A DNA stretch of 64,000 nucleotides from Scandinavium ludwigii_A (GTDB taxonomy: Bacteria > Pseudomonadota > Gammaproteobacteria > Enterobacterales > Enterobacteriaceae), in assembly GCA_050516505.1 (NCBI GenBank), contig CP191518.1:248001-312000 (forward strand), read 5' to 3'. The position numbers and the translations under genes are program-made. The notes below the pieces were generated by a model that worked only from the letters and a program-made list of their open reading frames with translations, was not told the DNA's origin and ran no database searches. This document shows positions 8,253-15,918 of the stretch, piece after piece; within the stretch, counting starts at the first letter, position 1, and the number at the start of each line of letters is the position of its first letter.

Positions 8253-8918
8253 ATGATTCGCTTTGAACAAGTCAGCAAAGCCTATCTCGGTGGGAGACAA
8301 GCGCTGCAGGGGATTAACTTCCAGCTGCAGCCGGGTGAGATGGCCTTTCTGACCGGCCACTCCGGTGCGGGGAAAAGTACCCTGCTGAAGCTCATTTGCG
8401 GTATCGAGCGTCCCAGCACCGGGAAGATCTGGTTTAGCGGCCACGACATCAGCCGCCTGAAACACCGCGAAGTGCCGTTCCTGCGTCGCCAGATTGGGAT
8501 GATCTTCCAGGATCACCATCTGCTGATGGACCGCACCGTGTTTGATAACGTCGCCATCCCGCTGATCATCGCGGGGGCCAGCTTCGATGACATTCGTCGT
8601 CGCGTCTCGGCGGCATTGGATAAGGTCGGGCTGCTCGACAAAGCGAAAAATTTACCGATTCAACTCTCCGGCGGTGAGCAGCAGCGCGTGGGCATTGCCC
8701 GTGCGGTGGTGAACAAACCGGCGGTATTGCTGGCGGATGAACCGACCGGTAACCTCGATGAGGCGCTGTCGGAAGGCATTTTGCGTCTGTTCGAAGAGTT
8801 TAACCGCGTTGGGGTAACGGTATTGATGGCGACCCACGACATGGGGCTTATCTCCAGCCGTTCATACCGACAGCTGACGCTCAGCGACGGGCATTTGCAC
8901 GGAGGCTACGGTGAATAA
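8253..8918 (+). CDS. ftsE: Cell division ABC transporter ATP-binding protein FtsE
   Basis: FtsE is the ATPase of the FtsEX complex, which sits at the septal ring and controls the murein hydrolase activator EnvC. The 221-residue product carries Walker A GHSGAGKST (35-43), the signature LSGGEQQR (about 138) and Walker B with DEPTGNLD (about 162), and it is the normal length. It starts two bases after ftsY and its last eight bases overlap the start of ftsX, which suggests coupled translation of the two partners. Confidence 0.97.
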   Translation: MIRFEQVSKAYLGGRQALQGINFQLQPGEMAFLTGHSGAGKSTLLKLICGIERPSTGKIWFSGHDISRLKHREVPFLRRQIGMIFQDHHLLMDRTVFDNVAIPLIIAGASFDDIRRRVSAALDKVGLLDKAKNLPIQLSGGEQQRVGIARAVVNKPAVLLADEPTGNLDEALSEGILRLFEEFNRVGVTVLMATHDMGLISSRSYRQLTLSDGHLHGGYGE

Positions 8919-9969
8919 ACGCGAGGCGATGAATCACATCCGGCAGTTCGGCAACCGTTTTGACCGGTTGCGTAATTCCGGAAGAGGCGGCGGTAACAAT
9001 GGCGGTAACGTGCCGAAACGCGCGAAGTCTTCCCCGAAGCCGAGCTCCCGTAAAACTAACGTTTTTAACGAGCAGGTGCGTTATGCGTTTAACGGCGCAC
9101 TGCAAGACCTGAAAAGTAAACCGCTGGCCACGTTTCTGACGGTGATGGTGATCGCCATTTCCCTGACGTTGCCGAGCGTGTGCTACATGGTTTACAAGAA
9201 CGTGAACACCGCGGCGTCGCAGTATTATCCGTCGCCGCAAATTACGGTGTACCTCGAAAAAACGCTGGATGATGACGCGGCAGCGAGAGTCGTCGGGCAG
9301 CTACAGGCCGAACAGGGCGTGGATAAGGTGAATTACCTGTCCCGCGATGAAGCGTTGGGCGAGTTCCGTAACTGGTCAGGCTTCGGCGGCGCGCTGGATA
9401 TGCTGGAAGAGAACCCGCTTCCCGCGGTGGCGATTGTCATTCCAAAGCTCGATTTCCAGGGCACCGATTCGCTGAACACCCTGCGTGACCGCGTGTCACG
9501 TATTCAGGGCGTGGATGAAGTACGCATGGATGACAGCTGGTTCGCGCGGCTTTCCTCCATCACCGGCCTGGTTGGACGCGTGGCGGCGATGATTGGCGTG
9601 CTGATGATTGCGGCGGTGTTCCTCGTCATTGGTAACAGCGTGCGTCTGAGCATCTTTGCGCGTCGCGATACCATCAACGTGCAGAAGCTGATTGGCGCAA
9701 CTGACGGATTTATCCTGCGTCCGTTCCTGTACGGCGGAGCGCTGTTGGGCTTCTCCGGTGCGTTCTTGTCGCTGATCCTGTCCGAAATTCTGGTGCTGCG
9801 GTTGTCATCGGCGGTTACGGAAGTGGCGAAAGTGTTTGGCACCCAGTTTGAACTCAGTGGTTTAGGTCTGGATGAATGTTTGCTGATGCTGATTGTTTGT
9901 TCAATGATCGGCTGGATTGCTGCCTGGTTGGCGACGGTACAACATTTACGCCACTTTACGCCGGAATAA
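8911..9969 (+). CDS. ftsX: Cell division ABC transporter permease FtsX
   Basis: FtsX is the membrane partner of FtsE. The 352-residue protein has a basic cytoplasmic N-terminus (about 75 residues, with PKRAKSSPKP), a first membrane segment (about 78-98), a large periplasmic domain (to about 220) that contacts EnvC, and three further membrane segments. The length equals the E. coli protein. Translation starts at GTG 8911 inside the end of ftsE. The N-terminus has small insertions compared with E. coli, in the glycine-rich RGGGNNGGN part. Confidence 0.96.
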   Translation: MNKREAMNHIRQFGNRFDRLRNSGRGGGNNGGNVPKRAKSSPKPSSRKTNVFNEQVRYAFNGALQDLKSKPLATFLTVMVIAISLTLPSVCYMVYKNVNTAASQYYPSPQITVYLEKTLDDDAAARVVGQLQAEQGVDKVNYLSRDEALGEFRNWSGFGGALDMLEENPLPAVAIVIPKLDFQGTDSLNTLRDRVSRIQGVDEVRMDDSWFARLSSITGLVGRVAAMIGVLMIAAVFLVIGNSVRLSIFARRDTINVQKLIGATDGFILRPFLYGGALLGFSGAFLSLILSEILVLRLSSAVTEVAKVFGTQFELSGLGLDECLLMLIVCSMIGWIAAWLATVQHLRHFTPE

Positions 9970-9983
9970 AAAAAGTCTGATAT

Positions 9984-10031
9984 ACTCTCTCCCTGCTGCA
10001 AAGTTCCTGTGCAAAATCGCAGGGAGAGAGT
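9984..10031. repeat. 13-base perfect inverted repeat between ftsX and rpoH
   Basis: ACTCTCTCCCTGC (9984-9996) and GCAGGGAGAGAGT (10019-10031) are exact reverse complements with a 22-base loop. No run of T follows, so it is not a standard intrinsic terminator. It could protect the ftsYEX transcript end or act in rpoH control. The arms resemble the CTCTCCC/GGGAGAG core of the repeat family found elsewhere, but the rest does not match. Confidence 0.7.
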
Positions 10032-10113
10032 CAAAACCCATCTGCTTTCCCTGCCCGCAAACATTATTATCGTGATGTCACATTTTGTGCGTAATCTATT
10101 CACAGCGTTGCAT

Positions 10114-10141
10114 GGAACTTGTGGATAACATCACTGTCTGA
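10114..10141 (+). promoter_or_regulatory. Sigma-E promoter of rpoH with overlapping DnaA box
   Basis: GGAACTT (10114-10120) and TCTGA (10137-10141) with a 16-base spacer fit the sigma-E consensus and match the position of the E. coli rpoH P3 promoter about 100 bases before the start codon. The spacer holds TGTGGATAA (10120-10128), a perfect reverse-strand DnaA box. DnaA repression of this promoter is known in E. coli. The usual sigma-70 promoters of rpoH should also lie in 9970-10240, but I cannot place them with confidence. Confidence 0.88.
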
Positions 10142-10239
10142 TAAAAAAGTGAATGTTAATCTCGCTGCTCGTAACAACTGGCCTGAAAGTTGCCTGATGG
10201 GGACGAACCCCGGCCAGGACGTAAATTGAGAGGACTTGA

Positions 10240-11094
10240 ATGACCAAAGATATGCAAACTTTAGCTTTAGCCCCTGTTGGCAACCTGGAATCTTATGTCC
10301 GGGCGGCAAACGCATGGCCGATGTTGACGGCTGATGAAGAACGGGCACTGGCGGAAAAGCTGCATTACCAGGGCGATCTGGAAGCAGCGAAGACGCTGAT
10401 CCTGTCTCACCTGCGCTTTGTTGTTCACGTTGCTCGTAATTATTCGGGCTACGGCCTGCCGCAGGCAGATTTGATTCAGGAAGGTAACATCGGCCTGATG
10501 AAAGCCGTGCGCCGATTCAACCCAGAAGTGGGTGTGCGCCTTGTGTCATTCGCCGTGCACTGGATCAAAGCCGAAATTCACGAATACGTGCTGCGTAACT
10601 GGCGTATCGTCAAAGTCGCGACCACCAAAGCACAGCGTAAGCTGTTCTTTAACCTGCGTAAAACCAAGCAGCGTCTGGGCTGGTTCAATCAGGATGAAGT
10701 GGAAATGGTTGCGCGTGAGCTGGGTGTTTCCAGCAAAGACGTGCGTGAAATGGAATCGCGAATGTCCGCGCAGGACATGGCCTTTGATATGTCAGCCGAT
10801 GACGATTCCGAAAGCCATTCCGTTGCACCGGTGCTCTACTTACAGGATAAAACGTCTAACTTTGCCGACGGCATCGAAGACGATAACTGGGAAGAGCAGG
10901 CCGCGAATAAACTGACTCACGCGATGGAAGGTCTGGACGAACGTAGCCAGGACATCATCCGCGCTCGCTGGCTGGACGAAGACAACAAGTCCACGCTGCA
11001 AGAGCTGGCCGACCGTTATGGCGTATCCGCTGAGCGTGTGCGTCAACTTGAAAAGAACGCGATGAAAAAATTGCGTATGGCTATCGAAGCCTAA
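10240..11094 (+). CDS. rpoH: RNA polymerase heat-shock sigma factor sigma-32
   Basis: RpoH directs RNA polymerase to chaperone and protease promoters after heat stress. The 284-residue protein is the same length as in E. coli and nearly identical in region 2 (core binding and -10 recognition, about 50-120), in the RpoH box QRKLFFNLRKTKQRL at 132-146, and in region 4.2 (about 250-275), which contains the helix-turn-helix STLQELADRYGVSAERVRQLE. In E. coli the start region and the first roughly 200 coding bases fold into an RNA thermometer; the strong sequence conservation here makes the same control likely, but I have not folded it. The ATG at 10240 follows a TTGAGAGGA ribosome site. A terminator lies ten bases downstream. 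Confidence 0.98.
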   Translation: MTKDMQTLALAPVGNLESYVRAANAWPMLTADEERALAEKLHYQGDLEAAKTLILSHLRFVVHVARNYSGYGLPQADLIQEGNIGLMKAVRRFNPEVGVRLVSFAVHWIKAEIHEYVLRNWRIVKVATTKAQRKLFFNLRKTKQRLGWFNQDEVEMVARELGVSSKDVREMESRMSAQDMAFDMSADDDSESHSVAPVLYLQDKTSNFADGIEDDNWEEQAANKLTHAMEGLDERSQDIIRARWLDEDNKSTLQELADRYGVSAERVRQLEKNAMKKLRMAIEA

Positions 11095-11103
11095 ACGAAT
11101 AGC

Positions 11104-11130
11104 AAAACGGCAACCTCTGGTTGCCGTTTT
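11104..11130 (+). terminator. rpoH intrinsic terminator
   Basis: AAAACGGCAACC and GGTTGCCGTTTT pair perfectly around the loop TCT, and the stem ends in a T run. It begins ten bases after the rpoH stop. The stem sequence recurs almost unchanged behind livJ (15372 and 15465) and gntU (34702), each time next to a CCCTCTCCC repeat. Confidence 0.93.
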
Positions 11131-11135
11131 TAGTT

Positions 11136-11198
11136 TCTGCACCCTCTCCCTCAAGGGAGAGGGGACCGATCGGCTCTCCCATCAGGCTGCACCGGCGC
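11136..11198. repeat. CCCTCTCCC palindromic repeat, copy 2
   Basis: TTCTGCACCCTCTCCC, a TCAA loop and GGGAGAGGGG are followed by a CATCAGGCTGCACCGG tail. It starts only five bases after the rpoH terminator and ends just before the 3' end of the convergent regulator gene, giving a terminator-plus-palindrome composite. Confidence 0.8.
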
Positions 11199-11207
11199 AA
11201 TCAACAA

Positions 11208-12677
11208 TTATCCTGACGCGATACACCCCATCAAAACCTTAAACGCCCCTTCCATCTCTTCTTCGCGCATCGCCGCAAAACCCATTAACAACCCGCGCTG
11301 TGTCGCATTATTCAGGTAATAGCGCGAAAGCGGTCGTACCAGCACGCCCTTTTCATTTGCTGCGTTGGCCAGCGCCACGTCGTCGCAATCGGCATCGAGT
11401 TTCAGCACCAGGTGCAGCCCGGCGTTGTCGTTAAATTCGCTTAATGCCTCTTTGCCGAGATAATCGGTGATAAGACCCGCCAGCCGCTGACGACGCCGGG
11501 CGTACAGCAGGCGCATCCGACGAATGTGCGCGGTGTAATGCCCTTCGCGAATAAACAGCGCCAGCGCTTCCTGGTCGAGCAAGCGCCCGCTGCGGTAAAG
11601 TTCGGCATGCGCGGTGCGCAGCGACTGCGCCAGCGGGCGAGGCAAGACGACATAGCCGAGGCGCATTCCCGGCCACATGGTTTTGCTAAAGGTGCCGATG
11701 TAAATCACCGGCGCATCTTCGACCAGCCCCTGTAGCGCCGGAATAGGCTGGCCCGAAAAGCGGAACTCGCTGTCGTAATCGTCTTCGACAATCCAGCTCC
11801 CGGTCTGTCGCGCCACTGCCAGCAGCCGCTGACGGCGCTCGAGACTCATCACACAGCCAAGCGGATACTGGTGCGACGGCGTGACGAAGATCAGCCGGGG
11901 CGGCGACTCACCAGGTTCCGGCGGGTTCATGCCGCTGAGATCGACATCGACCGCGCGTAAATTCACGCCGTTCATCTGCAACACGTTGCGAATGCCCCAA
12001 TAGGCCGGCTCCTCAATCCACGCGCTGTCGCCGGGGTTGCACAGCATCCGTGACACCAAATCAATGGCCTGGTGAATGCCTTCGGTGATCAGAATTTGGT
12101 CCGGCGTGCAGCGCACCGAGCGCGCCACGCGCAAATATTCCATCAACGCCTGTTGCAGCGCCTGACTGCCGCCGGAAGGGCTGTAGGAAAGCTGCATCGG
12201 CTGCGGTTTGCGGCTCACGCGAGTGTGGATTTTACGCAGCAGCGCGTGCGGGAACGCACTTACGTCGGGCACGCCGGGCAAAAACGCGCCCCACTGGCGA
12301 GGGCTGGCTCTGCTGTGCGCCAACAGCGCCTGACCGCGTGCTGAAAAGCTCACGCTTTGTGGCGAACTGGCGTGCTGTTCATCGCTCCCCGCGGCGAACA
12401 GCAGCGCGTCCGGCACGGTTTTCGCCACAAACGTGCCGCTGCCGGAACGGGACACGATATAACCCTCTGCCAGCAGCTGTTCGTACACGGTCAGCACCGT
12501 ATTGCGCGACATGCGCAGTTGGGTGGCGAGATCCCGCGACGGTGGCAGACGGCTTTGCGGCGGCAGGCTGCCGTCGAGGATCGACAGCCGCACGGCGTTA
12601 TACAGCTTCTTATGCAATTTATCGTCAGATTGCTCGTCCAGACGCAGTTGCAGGAGATCGCACACTAAAGAACGCAA
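11208..12677 (-). CDS. MocR/GabR-type transcriptional regulator (GntR HTH fused to aminotransferase fold)
   Basis: The 489-residue product has a GntR-type winged helix (about residues 18-85; SRLPPSRDLATQLRMSRNTV and the SRSGSGTFV wing) joined to a class I aminotransferase-like domain. That domain keeps the PLP lysine in GTFSKTMWPG (Lys332) and the DDYDSEFRF motif. Proteins of this architecture (GabR, PdxR, TauR) sense an amine or PLP compound and usually control the gene divergent from them. Here that is the aminotransferase gene at 12793, only 115 bases away, which supports control of a GABA- or polyamine-type catabolic step. The ligand is inferred. The gene is absent between rpoH and livJ in E. 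coli K-12. Confidence 0.9.
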   Translation of the reverse strand: MRSLVCDLLQLRLDEQSDDKLHKKLYNAVRLSILDGSLPPQSRLPPSRDLATQLRMSRNTVLTVYEQLLAEGYIVSRSGSGTFVAKTVPDALLFAAGSDEQHASSPQSVSFSARGQALLAHSRASPRQWGAFLPGVPDVSAFPHALLRKIHTRVSRKPQPMQLSYSPSGGSQALQQALMEYLRVARSVRCTPDQILITEGIHQAIDLVSRMLCNPGDSAWIEEPAYWGIRNVLQMNGVNLRAVDVDLSGMNPPEPGESPPRLIFVTPSHQYPLGCVMSLERRQRLLAVARQTGSWIVEDDYDSEFRFSGQPIPALQGLVEDAPVIYIGTFSKTMWPGMRLGYVVLPRPLAQSLRTAHAELYRSGRLLDQEALALFIREGHYTAHIRRMRLLYARRRQRLAGLITDYLGKEALSEFNDNAGLHLVLKLDADCDDVALANAANEKGVLVRPLSRYYLNNATQRGLLMGFAAMREEEMEGAFKVLMGCIASG

Positions 12678-12792
12678 TTGGATCCCTCAATTATTCAAAA
12701 CTGGTACTCGATTATAGGACCGCTCAAGCAGTAAAACTATTGCATTGTTTCAAAGTTGTTAACACTAATGAATTTGAGATGGGGTAAGGTCG

Positions 12793-14058
12793 ATGAAGAA
12801 TAATGAATTGAATCAGCGCCGTTTGCAGGCGACACCGCGCGGCATTGGCGTCATGTGCGGCTTCTACGCTGAAAAAGCTGAAAACGCCACGCTGTGGGAT
12901 GTCGAAGGCAATGAAGTCATTGATTTCGCAGCGGGAATTGCGGTGCTAAACACCGGCCATCGTCATCCGAAAATCGTCGCCGCGATTGAAAAACAGCTGC
13001 AGGCGTTTACCCACACCGCGTACCAGATTGTCCCTTACGAAAGCTACGTTTCCCTGGCCGAGCGCATTAACGAGCGCGTGCCGGTAAACGGCCCGGCGAA
13101 AACGGCATTCTTTTCGACCGGAGCGGAAGCAGTTGAAAATGCGGTGAAAATCGCCCGCGCTTACACTAAGCGCCCAGGCCTGATTACCTTCGGCGGTGGT
13201 TTCCACGGCCGTACCTTCATGACCATGGCCCTGACCGGCAAAGTGGCCCCGTACAAAATCGGCTTCGGTCCGTTCCCCGGCTCTGTGTTCCACGGTCAGT
13301 ATCCGAGTGAAGCCCAGGGCGTCAGCACCGCAGACGCGCTGAAAAGCCTCGATCGCATCTTCAAAGCGGATATCGCCCCGGATCAGGTGGCGGCGATTAT
13401 TCTTGAGCCGGTGCAGGGCGAGGGCGGTTTCAACGTCGCTCCAGTCGATTTCATGCAGGGCTTGCGAAAACTGTGCGACACCCACGGCATTCTGCTGATT
13501 GCTGATGAAGTGCAGACCGGTTTTGCCCGTACCGGCAAACTGTTTGCGATGGAGCATTACGACGTGAAGCCTGACCTGATGACCATGGCGAAAAGCCTGG
13601 CGGGCGGGATGCCGCTCTCTGCGGTGGCGGGCCGTGCCGAGGTGATGGATGCGCCAGCCCCAGGCGGTCTTGGCGGCACATACGCCGGTAACCCGCTGGC
13701 CGTTGCTGCGGCGCATGCGGTGCTCGATATCATCGACGAAGAGAAGCTCTGCGCCCGTGCGGCCGAGCTGGGGCACCACCTGGTTGAAGTGCTGAACAAC
13801 GCCAGAGCCAGCTGTCCGCATATCGTGGATGTGCGTGCGCAAGGCTCAATGATTGCCGTTGAATTTAACGATCCGCAGACTGGCGCGCCGTCGCCAGAAT
13901 TTACCAAACAGGTGCAGGAAAAGGCGCTGAAAGAAGGCCTGCTGCTGCTGAGCTGTGGCGTTTACGGCAACGTGATTCGTTTTCTTTACCCTCTCACCAT
14001 CCCTGAAGCCCAGTTCCGCAAGGCGCTGGAGATTATTCGACACTCCCTCAGCCACTAA
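12793..14058 (+). CDS. gabT: 4-aminobutyrate--2-oxoglutarate transaminase (GabT/PuuE type)
   Basis: This PLP enzyme of class III moves the amino group of GABA (or a close omega-amino acid) to 2-oxoglutarate, giving succinate semialdehyde and glutamate. The 421-residue chain has TGAEAVENAVKIAR (cofactor phosphate loop), the PLP-ring aspartate in ADEVQTGFARTG (Asp238) and the Schiff-base lysine in TMAKSLAGG (Lys267). By eye it is closer to E. coli PuuE (421 residues) than to GabT, but no succinate semialdehyde dehydrogenase or puu genes are adjacent, so the true substrate is open. It is divergent from the MocR/GabR-type regulator and ends in a clear terminator, so it is a one-gene unit inserted between rpoH and livJ. 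Confidence 0.88.
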   Translation: MKNNELNQRRLQATPRGIGVMCGFYAEKAENATLWDVEGNEVIDFAAGIAVLNTGHRHPKIVAAIEKQLQAFTHTAYQIVPYESYVSLAERINERVPVNGPAKTAFFSTGAEAVENAVKIARAYTKRPGLITFGGGFHGRTFMTMALTGKVAPYKIGFGPFPGSVFHGQYPSEAQGVSTADALKSLDRIFKADIAPDQVAAIILEPVQGEGGFNVAPVDFMQGLRKLCDTHGILLIADEVQTGFARTGKLFAMEHYDVKPDLMTMAKSLAGGMPLSAVAGRAEVMDAPAPGGLGGTYAGNPLAVAAAHAVLDIIDEEKLCARAAELGHHLVEVLNNARASCPHIVDVRAQGSMIAVEFNDPQTGAPSPEFTKQVQEKALKEGLLLLSCGVYGNVIRFLYPLTIPEAQFRKALEIIRHSLSH

Positions 14059-14064
14059 TGGCTC

Positions 14065-14090
14065 GCCGCTCTTCGGAGCGGCTTTTTTTT
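14065..14090 (+). terminator. Intrinsic terminator of the aminotransferase gene
   Basis: GCCGCTC and GAGCGGC pair around a TTCG loop, followed by eight T residues. It begins seven bases after the stop codon. Confidence 0.95.
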
Positions 14091-14262
14091 GTCACGTTTC
14101 TGTTACATAGCCCTCAAAATTCTCGTTCCAAAAGTTAAAAAATCGGGTATGTTTTAGCAGAGTATGCTGCAAAAGCGCGGGCGGCAGACCGAAAATCGAT
14201 ATAAAGCGCTACATAACAACATCACAACAAATACAATCACCATCACAATGGGGAATCTCAGG

Positions 14263-15366
14263 ATGAAAATGAAGGGTAAAGCGTTACTGGCAGGATGTAT
14301 CGCGCTGGCGATGAGTCACATGGCGATGGCCGACGATATTAAAATTGCGGTCGTGGGAGCCATGTCCGGTCCGGTAGCGCAGTACGGCGATCAGGAGTTC
14401 ACAGGTGCTGAACAGGCTGTCGCTGATATTAATGCCAAGGGCGGCATCAAAGGCAACAAACTCGAAATCGTAAAATATGACGATGCCTGCGATCCAAAAC
14501 AGGCCGTGGCCGTGGCGAACAAAGTCGTGAACGATGGCATCAAGTACGTTATCGGTCACCTGTGCTCTTCTTCCACTCAACCAGCGTCTGACATCTACGA
14601 AGACGAAGGCATTCTGATGATCACCCCGGCAGCGACGGCACCCGAGCTGACCGCGCGTGGTTACAATCTGATCCTGCGCACCACCGGCCTGGACTCAGAC
14701 CAGGGCCCAACCGCGGCGAAATATATCCTCAACACCGTGAAGCCGAAACGCATTGCGATTGTGCATGACAAGCAGCAGTACGGTGAAGGTCTGGCGCGTG
14801 CGGTACAGGAACCGCTGAAAAAAGGCGGCGCAAACGTGGTGTTCTTCGACGGGATCACCGCCGGTGAGAAAGACTTCTCTACCCTGGTTGCACGTCTGAA
14901 GAAAGAGAACATCGACTTCGTTTACTACGGTGGCTACCACCCAGAAATGGGGCAGATCCTGCGTCAGGCACGTGCGGCAGGTCTGAAAACCCAGTTCATG
15001 GGCCCGGAAGGCGTGGCGAACGTGTCACTGTCTAACATTGCCGGTGATTCTGCGGAAGGTCTGTTGGTCACCAAGCCGAAGAACTATGATCAGGTTCCGG
15101 CGAACAAACCGGTTGTAGACGCTATCAAGGCGAAGAAACAGGATCCGAGCGGGGCGTTCGTGTGGACGACTTACGCTGCAATCCAGTCACTGACGGCTGG
15201 CCTGAACCAGAGCGACGATCCGGCGAAGATTGCTGAATGGCTTAAAGCCAACAGCGTCGACACCGTCATGGGTCCACTGACCTGGGATAAGAAAGGCGAC
15301 CTGAAAGGCTTTGAGTTCGGCGTCTTCAAGTGGCATGCGAACGGCACCGCCACCGACGCAAAATAA
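14263..15366 (+). CDS. livJ: Leu/Ile/Val-binding protein LivJ
   Basis: LivJ is the periplasmic binding protein of the LIV-I branched-chain amino acid ABC transporter. The 367-residue precursor (same length as E. coli) has a signal peptide cut after residue 23 (SHMAMA/DDIK) and the type I periplasmic-binding fold, including the Cys pair in DDACDPKQ and GHLCSSS. The ATG at 14263 gives the family N-terminus; the frame is open back to 14164 but that stretch is leader. It differs from LivK at 16340 in the C-terminal GTATDAK, which identifies it as LivJ, and its place next to rpoH agrees. In E. coli its expression falls with leucine through Lrp; I do not see a certain Lrp site. Confidence 0.96.
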   Translation: MKMKGKALLAGCIALAMSHMAMADDIKIAVVGAMSGPVAQYGDQEFTGAEQAVADINAKGGIKGNKLEIVKYDDACDPKQAVAVANKVVNDGIKYVIGHLCSSSTQPASDIYEDEGILMITPAATAPELTARGYNLILRTTGLDSDQGPTAAKYILNTVKPKRIAIVHDKQQYGEGLARAVQEPLKKGGANVVFFDGITAGEKDFSTLVARLKKENIDFVYYGGYHPEMGQILRQARAAGLKTQFMGPEGVANVSLSNIAGDSAEGLLVTKPKNYDQVPANKPVVDAIKAKKQDPSGAFVWTTYAAIQSLTAGLNQSDDPAKIAEWLKANSVDTVMGPLTWDKKGDLKGFEFGVFKWHANGTATDAK

Positions 15367-15371
15367 ACTGC

Positions 15372-15397
15372 AAACGGCAACCTTAGGTTGCCGTTTT
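15372..15397 (+). terminator. livJ intrinsic terminator, copy A
   Basis: AAACGGCAACC, a TTA loop and GGTTGCCGTTT form a perfect stem with a short T run, six bases after the livJ stop. It is the first half of a tandem duplication with the terminator at 15465. Confidence 0.92.
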
Positions 15398-15400
15398 AGT

Positions 15401-15451
15401 GTTTGCACCCTCTCCCCGTGGGAGAGGGCCGGGGTGAGGGCACCAGACCGC
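15401..15451. repeat. CCCTCTCCC palindromic repeat, copy 3
   Basis: GTTTGCACCCTCTCC, CGTG and GGAGAGGGCC, followed by GGGGTGAGGGCACCAGACCGC. It sits directly behind the first livJ terminator and is the more complete of the two copies in this gap. Confidence 0.8.
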
Positions 15452-15464
15452 AGAATGTAAAAGC

Positions 15465-15490
15465 AAACGGCAACCTTGGGTTGCCGTTTT
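15465..15490 (+). terminator. Duplicated terminator hairpin, copy B
   Basis: AAACGGCAACC, a TTG loop and GGTTGCCGTTT: the stem equals copy A at 15372 with one loop base changed. The 93-base offset matches that of the following palindrome, so terminator and palindrome were duplicated together. Confidence 0.88.
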
Positions 15491-15493
15491 AGT

Positions 15494-15534
15494 GTTTGCA
15501 CCTTCTCCCCGTGGGAGAGGGCACCAGGCTGCGC
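15494..15534. repeat. CCCTCTCCC palindromic repeat, copy 4 (shortened)
   Basis: GTTTGCACCTTCTCCCCGTG with GGAGAGGGCACCAGGCTGCG. It lacks the GGGGTGAGGG arm present in copy 3 and touches the stop codon of the convergent panM gene. Confidence 0.78.
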
Positions 15535-15918
15535 CTATCCCTTTACCCAGCCATTATCCTGCGCCGTAAACCCCAACGCCTGCATAAACGCTGTCATCGC
15601 GCCTTTGTCTTCCACGCCCACATTTGCCATCCACCAACTGTCGATGCCAGGATTTTCGCGCAGCACTTCTTCCAGCAGATATTTCCCCACGCCACGTCGA
15701 CGGGTGACTTCGCGTATCCGCAGAGAATCCAGCGCACCCTGCGCGTCCTGCAGCGTCACGCGTACTGCGCCGAGCAACCGCTCATTAAACCGCGCCGCAT
15801 AGATCCGATGCCGATCGTCCATCTGCAAAGATGACGAACTGTATTCCGGCCAGATCTTGCCGAGATCGATGTGGTCCTGCTCGCTGAGCGTGGTTAGCCT
15901 GATTACCGTCAGTTTCAT
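15535..15918 (-). CDS. panM: Aspartate 1-decarboxylase maturation/regulatory factor PanM (PanZ)
   Basis: PanM is a GNAT-fold protein that binds acetyl-CoA and triggers self-cleavage of the PanD zymogen to its pyruvoyl form, linking CoA supply to beta-alanine synthesis. The 127-residue product has the E. coli length, and the acetyl-CoA pyrophosphate loop is visible as REVTRRRGVGKYLLEE (about residues 69-84). It lies between livJ and livK on the opposite strand, as in E. coli. Catalytic acetyltransfer is not expected of this family. Confidence 0.94.
   Translation of the reverse strand: MKLTVIRLTTLSEQDHIDLGKIWPEYSSSSLQMDDRHRIYAARFNERLLGAVRVTLQDAQGALDSLRIREVTRRRGVGKYLLEEVLRENPGIDSWWMANVGVEDKGAMTAFMQALGFTAQDNGWVKG

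Noticed and set aside
6460..8253. 597-codon open frame on the minus strand opposite ftsY
   Set aside because: It mirrors the acidic, GAA-rich coding of ftsY, giving a Phe/Asn/Gly-rich product with no domain. ftsY itself is unmistakable, and the antisense frame has no ribosome site.
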